A stretch of DNA of 23,573 nucleotides from DROE01 sp964569865 (GTDB lineage: Bacteria > Pseudomonadota > Alphaproteobacteria > Rhizobiales > Devosiaceae). Each line of letters starts with the position of its first letter. Position 1 is the first letter of the stretch. Under the pieces are notes generated by a model. That model saw nothing but the letters and a program-made list of their open reading frames with translations, ran no database searches and was not told where the DNA came from. Shown here in pieces: positions 14,601 to 22,595 of this stretch. The stretch spans positions 1 to 23,573 of the forward strand of contig CAZMVQ010000037.1 in the NCBI GenBank assembly GCA_964569865.1, given 5' to 3'. The position numbers and the translations under genes are program-made.

Positions 14601-17600
14601 CAACTTTCTCCCCCCATCTCTTCTGCCTCAACCTCAGTCCATTCGGCAGTTCTTGCCAAATGATCATATGCGGGTGTGAACCTTTGGCTGGATAGTGGCA
14701 TGATGCGCGGCGACATTATTGAACTGTCTGAATAAAGAAATATATCGGCTCTTAATTGCACCATTCGCAGAATTTGTTGCGCTGCTTCATCAATATCCAT
14801 ACCGGATGGAGTTTCAAACGGATGCACATCAAACGCCAATGGTCCCAAGGCAATCTTTATGTAGTTTGCTTCCTTTACCGAGGTGGGGGAAAAATTTTCA
14901 AACCCCGTCTCTTTGGCAATCGCAGCTTCAATCAGCATTTGCGGAGCCATGAATTCTTTCATTTCTGATTTGGATGGCACGCTGCCGGTTTTGAAGTCTA
15001 AAATTTCCAGCGCACCATCATGCCTGACATCGATGCGATCTGCCCTGCCCCGCAGTTCAAATCCGTTGACGGGGTTTTTCCATTTTAGATTTATCTCGGC
15101 AAAACGGATTTTTATATCTTTGTCGCGCAAACGTTCAAATTCCAAAAAGCCCTGAGCGGATTTTTGGAATCTCTTTAGCCAGATATCTCTCTGGTCGGGT
15201 AATCCATCAAGAACGGCAAAAACCTTTAAGGCAATTCCATTCAAAATTGTTGCGCCATTCTTGTCATTTACATCATGTCCTTGCTCAACAAATTTTGCAA
15301 AAATCTCATGGACCAGCATTCCGCGTTCCCGATTTCCTATTTCCTGCCCCAAAGGATCAATGGATTTTAAGCCCAAAACATATTTGGCATATAGGTCGTA
15401 AGGGGAGCGGATCAGAGTTTCGACCTCGGTAATGGATATGGATTTGGGGCGCAGCACTGCCGGGGGAGACGGGGAAGGTCGCATAGCTGGTTTTGCAGGG
15501 CCGGTCCTATCCAGATGGCGGGCACTATGCAGCCATTTATTGCCCCGTTTAACTATCTTCTCGCCAGCACTATCTCCAACAAAAGCCAAAAACCTTTCCA
15601 GCAGTCTTGAGGGAAGGGCCGGTGACGAGCCAATCCGTGTTGAATAGGAAAGAATTATATTGGGGTTGCCAAATGCCATTTCAAAATCATGGGCGGCCAA
15701 CCCGTGCATTCTCTCTGGAGGCTCAAGGCCGGCATTAAGGCGCATAGAGCGCGATAGCCATGGGCCGGGGTCTGCAATCTGGGGCCAAATACCCTCATTC
15801 AATGTGCAAATAATCATCAGATCGCGGGACTGCAAACGAGCCTCCAGCCGCCCCCAGATGGAAATGCTCCCGGTTTTACTCAAGGAGTTCAAATCCTGAT
15901 TTTGCTGGCGCACGCTGACATTTTGCATCAAGGCCCGCAGCAGAGCATCAGCTGCTGTTGATGAAATATATGGCCCTGTGATTTTGGTGCTGCCAAGCTT
16001 TTGCGCCCAGATTTTAATTTCATGATAGCCGTTCAAATACCCACCGGTGTCTGAGGGCCCACTATAAAGATTTTCAAGGGTTGCAATCAGGGTCTTTGCC
16101 AGAGCTTGCGGATCAAAATTTGGCTTTTCCAACAATTGACAAAGGTCTAAAAATATCGCGTCTATTTCATTGAGAAAATCGGTGATATTTTCGGCTTCAT
16201 CCGAACTTAGTTTGTGAGTTGCGTGAGGCAATTCACCCGCCAGATTTTGCTTTAGGGTAATGTGCAAACCTGCAATGCCCGGCGCTGGTCGCTGTCCCCG
16301 TAACAGGGAAAATTCAATTAAATTTGCAATTGCTCCAATCTCTGTCCTTTCCCGCCCCATAAAAAAACTTCCATTGCGCAACAGTGCCATAAGATCAACG
16401 GCGCTGAATTTATTTTGAGCGACAGCTAAAATCTGGCGCGCAAAACGGCCAGCTTCACAATGAAAAAGCGGGGTTCCGGCACTATCATCAACATGGATAT
16501 CAAAGCGTTTGAGTTCAGCGGTAATTCGGCGGGCAAAATTGCGGTCCGGAGTGATAATTCCAACGCTTTGACTATTTGCGAGGCCATTTTGCGCAGCGAT
16601 AGCAATGGCCAGAGCTTGTTCCTGTTCGGTTTTTGCCTCGATTAAAGCAATGTCTGCGGTGGCCGTCTGCACTTCTAGATCCGAATAGCGTGCTCGAATG
16701 ACATTCCATTGCGAAGTGTCTGGCGCCAACACCAAAGCATCGCGAACCAGATTAGTACGCACAGAATCTTTTGTTGCCAGCTCCACCACCATATCAGGGG
16801 TGGCTTTGAGACGTTTTAGTAATTGGCACATGCCATATTGCGGATGGCCATGGGGCGAGTTGGCTAAGTCCAGCAGCCTTGCCTGTCCCTTTGCGCTCAG
16901 ATTTGTGTCTAATCCGGGAAGAACCAGAAAACCTCGTTTAAGGCCAACAATAGCCTTTAACAGTTTGGCTGTTGCTGCCACCGAGCCGGTGGATCCGGCA
17001 ACAATCACCGGCCGGTCACCAAATATTTTTGCAAGATTTTGGGATTGTTTTGCAGCTTTTGCTACTTTTTCAGCACTGGGATCAATCTGAGAGCGCTCCT
17101 GCAAAATTTGCGGCCAAGCCGTCAGCGCAATTTCCAAGAACTCCAGGTTTTGTTCAAAATTCTTGGCCAGATCCTGATATTTTTGAGCGTCCAACTCCAA
17201 GTCCGGCAGCGCGCGAATGGCATTTGGGTCTATTTCCTCAATAATTATATCATCGATTAATTTCGCCAGAGAATCTGCTAGTCCGATAATTTTTGCCCCG
17301 TCAATATCAGGAGCTTCATTTTGGGTAGTTGCTTTTTGATTTTTAGTTTCGCGGTTTTTCAGCCATTGTTCTACCAGAGCGCTGAGTAAAAATCTGCGGT
17401 CAAATTCGCCTATTGCGCTAAGTTGTGTTTGATCCTGTTCTGCCAGATCAAAGGCATTTTCTTCATCATCTTCGACACCAAGTGTGCGAATATCTGGCAG
17501 AAGCGTCGCCCCGCCCATGGCATTTGCAAAGGCGCTAGACAATGCAAGCCTTGCGCGCCGGGTTGGCAAAATTATTGTTATATCGGACAGCCAAAATGGC

Positions 17601-17704
17601 CCAGACCGCTCCCAATCGCCAAGCAGTGGGCCATCAATTACGCCCTCGACAAGTTTTTCCAGAAAATTTTCGTGGGGCGGGATAGAAAATATTTGCTGGT
17701 TCAT
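14600..17704 (-). CDS. addB: Double-strand break repair protein AddB (alphaproteobacterial type)
   Basis: A 1034-residue partner of AddA. It contains an inactivated helicase-like body: ILPTRRARLALSSAF near residues 45-59 stands where a Walker A would be, and no GxGKT is present. An intact RecB-family nuclease lies at the C-terminus, with GRADRID at 886-892 and LEILDFKTG around 899-907. None of the cysteines of the Fe-S cluster known from Bacillus AddB is present in the last 300 residues; as far as I know this is normal for the alphaproteobacterial subfamily. Two starts are possible: ATG 17704, preceded by GGGAAAG, and ATG 17716 (4 residues longer) without a ribosome-binding site; I prefer 17704. 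The stop overlaps the addA ATG by one base. Only 26 bases separate it from tsaE upstream. Confidence 0.95.
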   Translation of the reverse strand: MNQQIFSIPPHENFLEKLVEGVIDGPLLGDWERSGPFWLSDITIILPTRRARLALSSAFANAMGGATLLPDIRTLGVEDDEENAFDLAEQDQTQLSAIGEFDRRFLLSALVEQWLKNRETKNQKATTQNEAPDIDGAKIIGLADSLAKLIDDIIIEEIDPNAIRALPDLELDAQKYQDLAKNFEQNLEFLEIALTAWPQILQERSQIDPSAEKVAKAAKQSQNLAKIFGDRPVIVAGSTGSVAATAKLLKAIVGLKRGFLVLPGLDTNLSAKGQARLLDLANSPHGHPQYGMCQLLKRLKATPDMVVELATKDSVRTNLVRDALVLAPDTSQWNVIRARYSDLEVQTATADIALIEAKTEQEQALAIAIAAQNGLANSQSVGIITPDRNFARRITAELKRFDIHVDDSAGTPLFHCEAGRFARQILAVAQNKFSAVDLMALLRNGSFFMGRERTEIGAIANLIEFSLLRGQRPAPGIAGLHITLKQNLAGELPHATHKLSSDEAENITDFLNEIDAIFLDLCQLLEKPNFDPQALAKTLIATLENLYSGPSDTGGYLNGYHEIKIWAQKLGSTKITGPYISSTAADALLRALMQNVSVRQQNQDLNSLSKTGSISIWGRLEARLQSRDLMIICTLNEGIWPQIADPGPWLSRSMRLNAGLEPPERMHGLAAHDFEMAFGNPNIILSYSTRIGSSPALPSRLLERFLAFVGDSAGEKIVKRGNKWLHSARHLDRTGPAKPAMRPSPSPPAVLRPKSISITEVETLIRSPYDLYAKYVLGLKSIDPLGQEIGNRERGMLVHEIFAKFVEQGHDVNDKNGATILNGIALKVFAVLDGLPDQRDIWLKRFQKSAQGFLEFERLRDKDIKIRFAEINLKWKNPVNGFELRGRADRIDVRHDGALEILDFKTGSVPSKSEMKEFMAPQMLIEAAIAKETGFENFSPTSVKEANYIKIALGPLAFDVHPFETPSGMDIDEAAQQILRMVQLRADIFLYSDSSIMSPRIMPLSSQRFTPAYDHLARTAEWTEVEAEEMGGES

Positions 17705-17730
17705 ATTCTTTCCCATTGATAATTTATGGC

Positions 17731-18216
17731 TTAACCGTTTGTGATTGCTCTATTTGAATTAGCCATTATTCCGGGTTTGTTGGAAGCTGAAATTTCAATC
17801 TGACGTCCCATATTGTCGGGACCGAATTGCAACGAAATTATCATATCCGCTTTTTGCATCAACAATGGAGCACGCTCCGGCCATTCAACAAAAATAATGC
17901 TATCTGGATTATCAAACAATCCCAGTTCTTCGATTTCCTCTTCATGCTCAAACCGATAAAGATCCGCATGCAATATGGAAATTTTCTCGTTTTGATAGGG
18001 CAATACCAAAAGAAAAGTTGGTGAAGGCACTTCAAGATCAGGTTGCTGCAGCAACGATTTTATCATTGCTCGCACAAGAGCGCTTTTCCCGGCCCCCAGT
18101 GGTCCACTTAATAAGATCAGGTCGCCGGGATTTATGTGCTTTGCCAGAAATTTTGCCAACAGGGCAGTTTCATTCTCGTCTTTGACAAATTTAATAAAAG
18201 GCTTTTGCTTGCTCAT
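17731..18216 (-). CDS. tsaE: tRNA threonylcarbamoyladenosine biosynthesis ATPase TsaE
   Basis: A 161-residue P-loop ATPase that works with TsaB and TsaD in forming t6A at position 37 of ANN-decoding tRNAs. Walker A GPLGAGKS spans residues 38-45; the TsaE hallmarks SPTF (about 84-87), HADLYR (about 103-108) and the VEWPER motif (about 129-134) are present. The ATG at 18216 overlaps the upstream kinase TGA by four bases, so the two are translationally coupled. In many Rhizobiales TsaE is followed by, or fused to, a sugar phosphotransferase (AmgK type) and a MurU-like nucleotidyltransferase. Here the protein stops at normal stand-alone length and addB follows directly. Confidence 0.95.
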   Translation of the reverse strand: MSKQKPFIKFVKDENETALLAKFLAKHINPGDLILLSGPLGAGKSALVRAMIKSLLQQPDLEVPSPTFLLVLPYQNEKISILHADLYRFEHEEEIEELGLFDNPDSIIFVEWPERAPLLMQKADMIISLQFGPDNMGRQIEISASNKPGIMANSNRAITNG

Positions 18217-20747
18217 TTGCTGGCTGGCTGGTCGATCAATTTTGATACGTCGGCAGGCAGGTTGACAATAATAGTATTACCGTTGGCGGGGTTGGTTTGC
18301 ATTGTGATATTTCCCCCGTGCAGTTCAACAAATGCCTTTACGATCGTCAGCCCAATTCCGGAGTTGCGATGCAGCTCTTTTAACGAACGGCCCTGATCAG
18401 GTCTTTCCAGCGCGGCTTTGAGTTCGCTTGGAACCGCAATTCCCTGATCGGTAATGCCAAGCCGTATCCAGCCTGCATTTTCTTCAACATCAAGAATGAT
18501 TTTGGAACCGGGATCAGAATATTTCACGGCGTTTGAAAGCAGATTATATAATATTTGAACAACCCGATTGCCATCGGCAACAAGTTTTGGCGCCGGGTCC
18601 GGCATATTAACGGACAGGTTTATTGGCGTTGCGCCATCGGTCCCCACCAGAGTGGCGCTAAATCCGGTTTTTGCTTTTTCAATTAAAGAGGCAATATCCA
18701 GCTCTTTTAGATCAAGGCGGGCAATTCCGGCATCAACATTGGTAAGGTCCAATATATTGTCGATCAAAGTGCCAAGGGTTGCCGTGGAAGAGCGGATATA
18801 ATCGGTATAGGTGCGCTGCTGGGCGTTTAGGGGGCCAAAACTATTGGAAGCTAAAAGATCGGCAAATCCTATTATGGAGGTTAATGGCACCCTTAATTCA
18901 TGGGAAACATTTTGCACAAAGGCATCTTTTAACCGGTCTGCTGTTTCAAGGGCCTCGTTGCGCTCTTTTAGAACGGTTTCATAATTGGCGCTTTTGGTTA
19001 CATCCACAAAGGTAAGCAGGGTTTGAGTATCGGGAAGTCGAACGATAGCATAATCAATCAATCGCCCGTCCTTGCGCTTGATGCGACCGCTTTTATCAAT
19101 ACGGCGGGGGTCAAAATCAACCACGCTTTGTTTAAGGCGCTGCCAGATTTCCTCTCCGTCTTCTGGAATGGACTTGCCGCAACTTTGGGCTATGGCGTCA
19201 ATATGCGGAGCCTGACCCAGTTCATTGATCGGTAATTTCCAAATGCTGGAAAGACGGCGGTTATGAAGGCGTAAACGCCCATCTGTTCCAAAAACCGCAA
19301 CCCCTTCACTTAGGGAATTAAGGGTTTCGCGCTGCACAACAAGAATGGCATTGTTTGAACTTTGCAGCTTTAACTGCTCAGAAATATCATCAAAAACATA
19401 AATCACCCCACCATCGTGGGAATTCGGGGTGGCAATAACCTGCAAAGTACGTCCACTTGCCAGATGCCATAATTCCTTGCGCGGTTTTTTAAGAGCGTAT
19501 GATTTCAGGTGCTTGGTGCGCCATTCCTTATAGTCAGACTCAGATGGCAATTGATCTTTGCGCCGCAAAAGGTCTAAAACTTCGCGTTCGTTTATTCCCT
19601 CAGCTAGTGATTTTTCATCCAGCGAAAACAGTTCTTTATAGGCTCCGTTAAATTGCTTTAGGCGCCCCTCTTTATCAAAAGCCACCATCGGGCTGGTCAT
19701 GGCATCAAGAACCGGATTTATGTTAGAAAAGGATAGCTCATCATTGTTGACACTCTGATTTTCTGAATCCGTTGTTTTTCTGATTAAGCCAATTGAACTG
19801 GTTCCGACCCTGCTCAGGGCCAATTCATGCTCATAACCAACCTCTAACAATGGCTCATCAATGATTGCCTCGTTGGAATTTTTATCCAAAGCAGATTGAT
19901 GTTTTGCAATATCTGTGGGTGAAAAAAGTTCCGGAAACTGGTTTTTTCCGCTCTTGAGGTTTGCATCGCTGCACAGGCTTAAATAATGGGAGTTGGCAAA
20001 TGTAATTATTCCCTCAGGGCTGCGTATCCAGGCTGGGTCATCCAGCAAATCAAGTATCTGGTGAATTGAATTGAAATCCTGATTTGGTGCAGTTTTTTCT
20101 GGTTGAGCAATTTCTTTGATTTGAGGTACTGTTGAGACCGTAACAGCTCGCATATGCAAAATTGCCGTGCCACCACTGGTTTCGCCCGCCGCCCGCAATT
20201 GGCGCCCGGAATTTGTTTTAACGCTGGCAACAAACCCTTCGCCACTTAGGTGAAGATGCCTTAAACCAGCATTGAGCTTTGCGGCATCTTTTGGGGCAAT
20301 CCAGCGCTCAAATTCCAAAAATTGTTTTAATTGCATATCCTGTTCGTCAAAATTTTTGTGATCAGGATTGCTGTCAGTTAATGAGCTGGACTTGCCAAAC
20401 ATTTGCGGCTCGCCCGATTGTGTCCACAACACCGTGACTTCGGGCAGGCATGAAAATGCCGCCTCATATTCATCCAGTTTAACCCGCATGGCGGCAATTT
20501 GACTTTGACCGGTCTTTTGAGTTTTAAGGCTGACATTGCGAATTTTCGACAGCCAGAATATTACCAGTCCGGCAAAAAACAGCGCACCTGCGCCAATGAT
20601 CAATGGCAGGCTGATCATAACCATATTGGTATTGGCCATTTGGGAATTTTGGGCCTGCGCTAACGCGGGAAGGGTTAGACTGGAACCAGCGACAAGAAAC
20701 GAGGCGGCGGCAAAAAACGCGGGTGTGCGGCGCCAGACTGGTTTCAT
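18213..20747 (-). CDS. Membrane PAS-domain sensor histidine kinase, DivL-like
   Basis: An 844-residue kinase. The N-terminus has a signal-like hydrophobic segment (about 9-31) and a transmembrane helix at about 43-66. Three PAS-like domains follow, roughly 230-310, 345-455 and 475-585. The HisKA domain has VSHELRVPLTSIIGF with the phospho-acceptor His616, and HATPase_c has the N-box NLLSNAVKYS (Asn735, Asn739), DQG (767-769) and GIGLTIVK (797-804), so it looks catalytically complete. From memory of Agrobacterium and Caulobacter gene order, the kinase beside tsaE is DivL, the pseudokinase-like regulator of the CckA-CtrA cell-cycle pathway. Caulobacter DivL has Tyr where this has His. Orthology is inferred from position and PAS architecture. 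The ATG 20747 has TGAGG about 8 bases upstream, inside a possible hairpin. Confidence 0.85.
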   Translation of the reverse strand: MKPVWRRTPAFFAAASFLVAGSSLTLPALAQAQNSQMANTNMVMISLPLIIGAGALFFAGLVIFWLSKIRNVSLKTQKTGQSQIAAMRVKLDEYEAAFSCLPEVTVLWTQSGEPQMFGKSSSLTDSNPDHKNFDEQDMQLKQFLEFERWIAPKDAAKLNAGLRHLHLSGEGFVASVKTNSGRQLRAAGETSGGTAILHMRAVTVSTVPQIKEIAQPEKTAPNQDFNSIHQILDLLDDPAWIRSPEGIITFANSHYLSLCSDANLKSGKNQFPELFSPTDIAKHQSALDKNSNEAIIDEPLLEVGYEHELALSRVGTSSIGLIRKTTDSENQSVNNDELSFSNINPVLDAMTSPMVAFDKEGRLKQFNGAYKELFSLDEKSLAEGINEREVLDLLRRKDQLPSESDYKEWRTKHLKSYALKKPRKELWHLASGRTLQVIATPNSHDGGVIYVFDDISEQLKLQSSNNAILVVQRETLNSLSEGVAVFGTDGRLRLHNRRLSSIWKLPINELGQAPHIDAIAQSCGKSIPEDGEEIWQRLKQSVVDFDPRRIDKSGRIKRKDGRLIDYAIVRLPDTQTLLTFVDVTKSANYETVLKERNEALETADRLKDAFVQNVSHELRVPLTSIIGFADLLASNSFGPLNAQQRTYTDYIRSSTATLGTLIDNILDLTNVDAGIARLDLKELDIASLIEKAKTGFSATLVGTDGATPINLSVNMPDPAPKLVADGNRVVQILYNLLSNAVKYSDPGSKIILDVEENAGWIRLGITDQGIAVPSELKAALERPDQGRSLKELHRNSGIGLTIVKAFVELHGGNITMQTNPANGNTIIVNLPADVSKLIDQPASK

Positions 20748-20754
20748 AAGTTTG

Positions 20755-20781
20755 CCTCAATCAGGTTGGTGTTAATTGAGG
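20755..20781 (-). promoter_or_regulatory. Hairpin enclosing the ribosome-binding site of the histidine kinase gene
   Basis: CCTCAAT and ATTGAGG form a perfect 7-bp stem with a 13-base loop in the minus-strand leader. The 3' arm contains the GAGG Shine-Dalgarno sequence, which ends 7 bases before the ATG at 20747. Folding would mask the ribosome-binding site. With three G-C pairs and a large loop, the stem is only moderately stable. Confidence 0.4.
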
Positions 20782-20887
20782 TGAATAATCTGCTGACTTG
20801 ACTCTTAGCCCTTCCACCCCGAATCACCTGACAATAGCGCTCATGTGGCAAGCGTTGAAGGGTAAAAAAAGCCTAACTGGAATCAAA

Positions 20888-20916
20888 TTTATATTTTTTA
20901 GGTTGATTTGCATCAA
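20888..20916 (-). promoter_or_regulatory. Candidate promoter of the kinase-tsaE-addBA-trxA operon
   Basis: On the minus strand TTGATG (20916-20911) is separated by exactly 17 bases from TATAAA (20893-20888), a good sigma-70 type pair, in the 245-base gap between ahcY and the kinase gene. It would give a leader of roughly 130 bases that includes the hairpin over the ribosome-binding site. Found by inspection only. Confidence 0.4.
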
Positions 20917-20926
20917 AAAGTATATT

Positions 20927-20962
20927 TTTACCCCGGTTTGTTGGGTTTTTAACCGGGGTAAA
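20927..20962 (-). terminator. 12-bp perfect inverted repeat after ahcY, possible terminator
   Basis: TTTACCCCGGTT (20927-20938) and AACCGGGGTAAA (20951-20962) form a perfect 12-bp stem with a 12-base loop, 30 bases beyond the ahcY stop. On the ahcY transcript the stem is followed by AATATAC rather than a U-run, so classic intrinsic termination is doubtful, though position and strength suggest a transcript 3' end. Confidence 0.5.
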
Positions 20963-20992
20963 TTTAGTACCTGTTGTTTCTGATCCTAGATC

Positions 20993-22396
20993 CTAATAGC
21001 GATAATGCTCGGATTTAAAGGGACCTTCAGCACTGATACCGATATAATCGGCTTGTTCTGGAGAAAGCACGGTTAGCTTCACCCCTAGTTTTTCCAGATG
21101 TAGTTGTGCAACTTTTTCGTCCAGATGTTTGGGCAAAACATGAACGCCTGGCTGATATTTAGAGGATTTTGTCCACAGTTCAATCTGCGCCAGGGTCTGA
21201 TTGGCAAATGATGCACTCATTACAAATGATGGATGCCCGGTTGCATTGCCAAGATTTACCAGCCGCCCTTTGGACAATAAAATAATCCGGTTGTTGGGTG
21301 AAAATTCAACAATATCCACCTGATCTTTAACGTTGGTCCATTTGAAATTTTGCAATTCAGCAACCTGAATTTCATTGTCAAAATGGCCGATATTGCAAAC
21401 AATTGCCATGTCCTTGAGGTTTTTCATAGTGTCAACGGTCACAACATCCTTGTTGCCGGTGCATGTTACAACCAGATCGGCTCGATGCGCTGCGTCTTCA
21501 AGGGTAACAACTTCAAAACCATCCATGGCGGCCTGAAGAGCACAAATCGGATCAATTTCGGTGACCAGAACCCGCGCTCCAGCACCGGAGAGGGATTGTG
21601 CAGAGCCTTTGCCAACATCTCCATAACCGCAAACAATTGCCACTTTTCCGGCCATCATCACGTCTGTTCCGCGACGAATAGCATCGACCAAACTTTCCCG
21701 GCATCCATATTTATTGTCAAATTTGGACTTGGTGACGCTGTCATTGACATTGATGGCTGGAAAAGGAAGATCGCCCTTTTCATGCAATTGATAAAGCCGC
21801 ATCACGCCGGTTGTGGTTTCTTCTGAAACGCCAAGAATGTTGGCGCGAACCTTGGAATAAAAACCTGGGTTGACCGCAAGGCGTTTTTTGACCTGAGCGG
21901 CAAAATACTCTTCTTCTTCACTTTTTGGGTGCGCAATTACCGATGGATCGGTTTCAGCCTTGGCTCCGTTTAAAACCAGCATTGTGGCATCACCGCCATC
22001 ATCAAGAATGAGATTTGCAGTTTCGCCATTGCCCCAGTCTAGAATCTGATCGGCAAAATCCCAGTATTCTTCCAGTGTTTCTCCCTTATGGGCAAAAACC
22101 GGAATTCCCGCCGCAGCAATCGCTGCCGCAGCATGATCCTGAGTTGAATAAATATTGCATGAGGCCCAGCGAACCTGCGCACCAAGATCAACAAGAGTTT
22201 CAATCAGCACGGCAGTTTGAATGGTCATGTGCAACGAGCCGGCAATTCGCGCCCCTTTCAAGGGTTGAGAAGCCTTAAATTCCCTGCGGATGGACATCAG
22301 GCCCGGCATTTCAATTTCTGCCATGGCAATTTCCTTGCGACCAAAGTCGGCAAGCGAAATGTCTTTTACTGCGTAGTCATTTTTATTCGAGTTCAT
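20993..22396 (-). CDS. ahcY: Adenosylhomocysteinase (S-adenosyl-L-homocysteine hydrolase)
   Basis: A 467-residue NAD-dependent enzyme that reversibly splits S-adenosylhomocysteine into adenosine and homocysteine, removing the product inhibitor of methyltransferases and recycling the methyl cycle. The NAD-binding loop GYGDVGKGS is at 257-265. SLHMTIQTAVLIETL (54-68) and NIYSTQDHAAAAI (81-93) line the substrate site, and the C-terminus KSEHYRY carries the Lys/Tyr that reach into the neighbouring subunit. Length is that of the long bacterial form. I chose ATG 22396, with GGAG 8 bases upstream and normal homology start, over an in-frame TTG at 22489 that would add 31 unmatched residues. A candidate promoter lies about 110 bases upstream. 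Confidence 0.97.
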   Translation of the reverse strand: MNSNKNDYAVKDISLADFGRKEIAMAEIEMPGLMSIRREFKASQPLKGARIAGSLHMTIQTAVLIETLVDLGAQVRWASCNIYSTQDHAAAAIAAAGIPVFAHKGETLEEYWDFADQILDWGNGETANLILDDGGDATMLVLNGAKAETDPSVIAHPKSEEEEYFAAQVKKRLAVNPGFYSKVRANILGVSEETTTGVMRLYQLHEKGDLPFPAINVNDSVTKSKFDNKYGCRESLVDAIRRGTDVMMAGKVAIVCGYGDVGKGSAQSLSGAGARVLVTEIDPICALQAAMDGFEVVTLEDAAHRADLVVTCTGNKDVVTVDTMKNLKDMAIVCNIGHFDNEIQVAELQNFKWTNVKDQVDIVEFSPNNRIILLSKGRLVNLGNATGHPSFVMSASFANQTLAQIELWTKSSKYQPGVHVLPKHLDEKVAQLHLEKLGVKLTVLSPEQADYIGISAEGPFKSEHYRY

Positions 22397-22400
22397 ATGC

Positions 22401-22414
22401 AATGCTCCAGCATT
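22401..22414 (-). promoter_or_regulatory. Small hairpin over the ahcY ribosome-binding site
   Basis: AATGC-TGGA-GCATT (minus strand) is a perfect 5-bp stem with a 4-base loop. The GGAG Shine-Dalgarno of ahcY occupies the loop and first stem base, 8 bases before the ATG. It could present or mask the ribosome-binding site. Confidence 0.35.
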
Positions 22415-22460
22415 AAAAAAAGTTGGGGAAGCCAAATAGGGTTTGTCATTTGAAAAAGGC

Positions 22461-22484
22461 AGCTGATCCCGGTTACCATCAGCT
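22461..22484. repeat. Inverted repeat in the ahcY leader
   Basis: AGCTGAT (22461-22467) and ATCAGCT (22478-22484) form a perfect 7-bp stem with a 10-base loop between the candidate ahcY promoter and its start. It does not match the SAH or SAM-SAH riboswitch patterns I know. Role unknown. Confidence 0.35.
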
Positions 22485-22507
22485 AACACAAATCATATAA
22501 AGAAAAG

Positions 22508-22536
22508 TTTATATGCTTGGTACGGGATAATAACAA
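22508..22536 (-). promoter_or_regulatory. Candidate ahcY promoter
   Basis: On the minus strand TTGTTA (22536-22531) is followed after exactly 17 bases by TATAAA (22513-22508), a good -35/-10 pair in the 199-base gap between the HPr gene and ahcY. The predicted leader of about 105 bases holds a 7-bp hairpin and the hairpin at the ribosome-binding site. Confidence 0.4.
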
Positions 22537-22595
22537 GTGTTTCTGGGCGCACAGATTATTTTTTATCTAATTGCAGCGCGGCTATATTGAAGTTT

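Noticed and set aside
11780..17719. Numerous plus-strand frames of 60-200 residues inside the addA/addB region
   Set aside because: All are antisense shadows of two continuous, well-supported repair genes; none has recognisable domains or credible start signals.
22397..22489. N-terminal extension of AhcY from a TTG at 22489
   Set aside because: The added 31 residues run through the hairpin at the ribosome-binding site and leader and lack homology; ATG 22396 has a good GGAG and the normal family start.
22397..22595. SAH or SAM riboswitch before ahcY
   Set aside because: Stems are present but the conserved bases of the SAH, SAM-II and SAM-SAH classes that I know are not seen.
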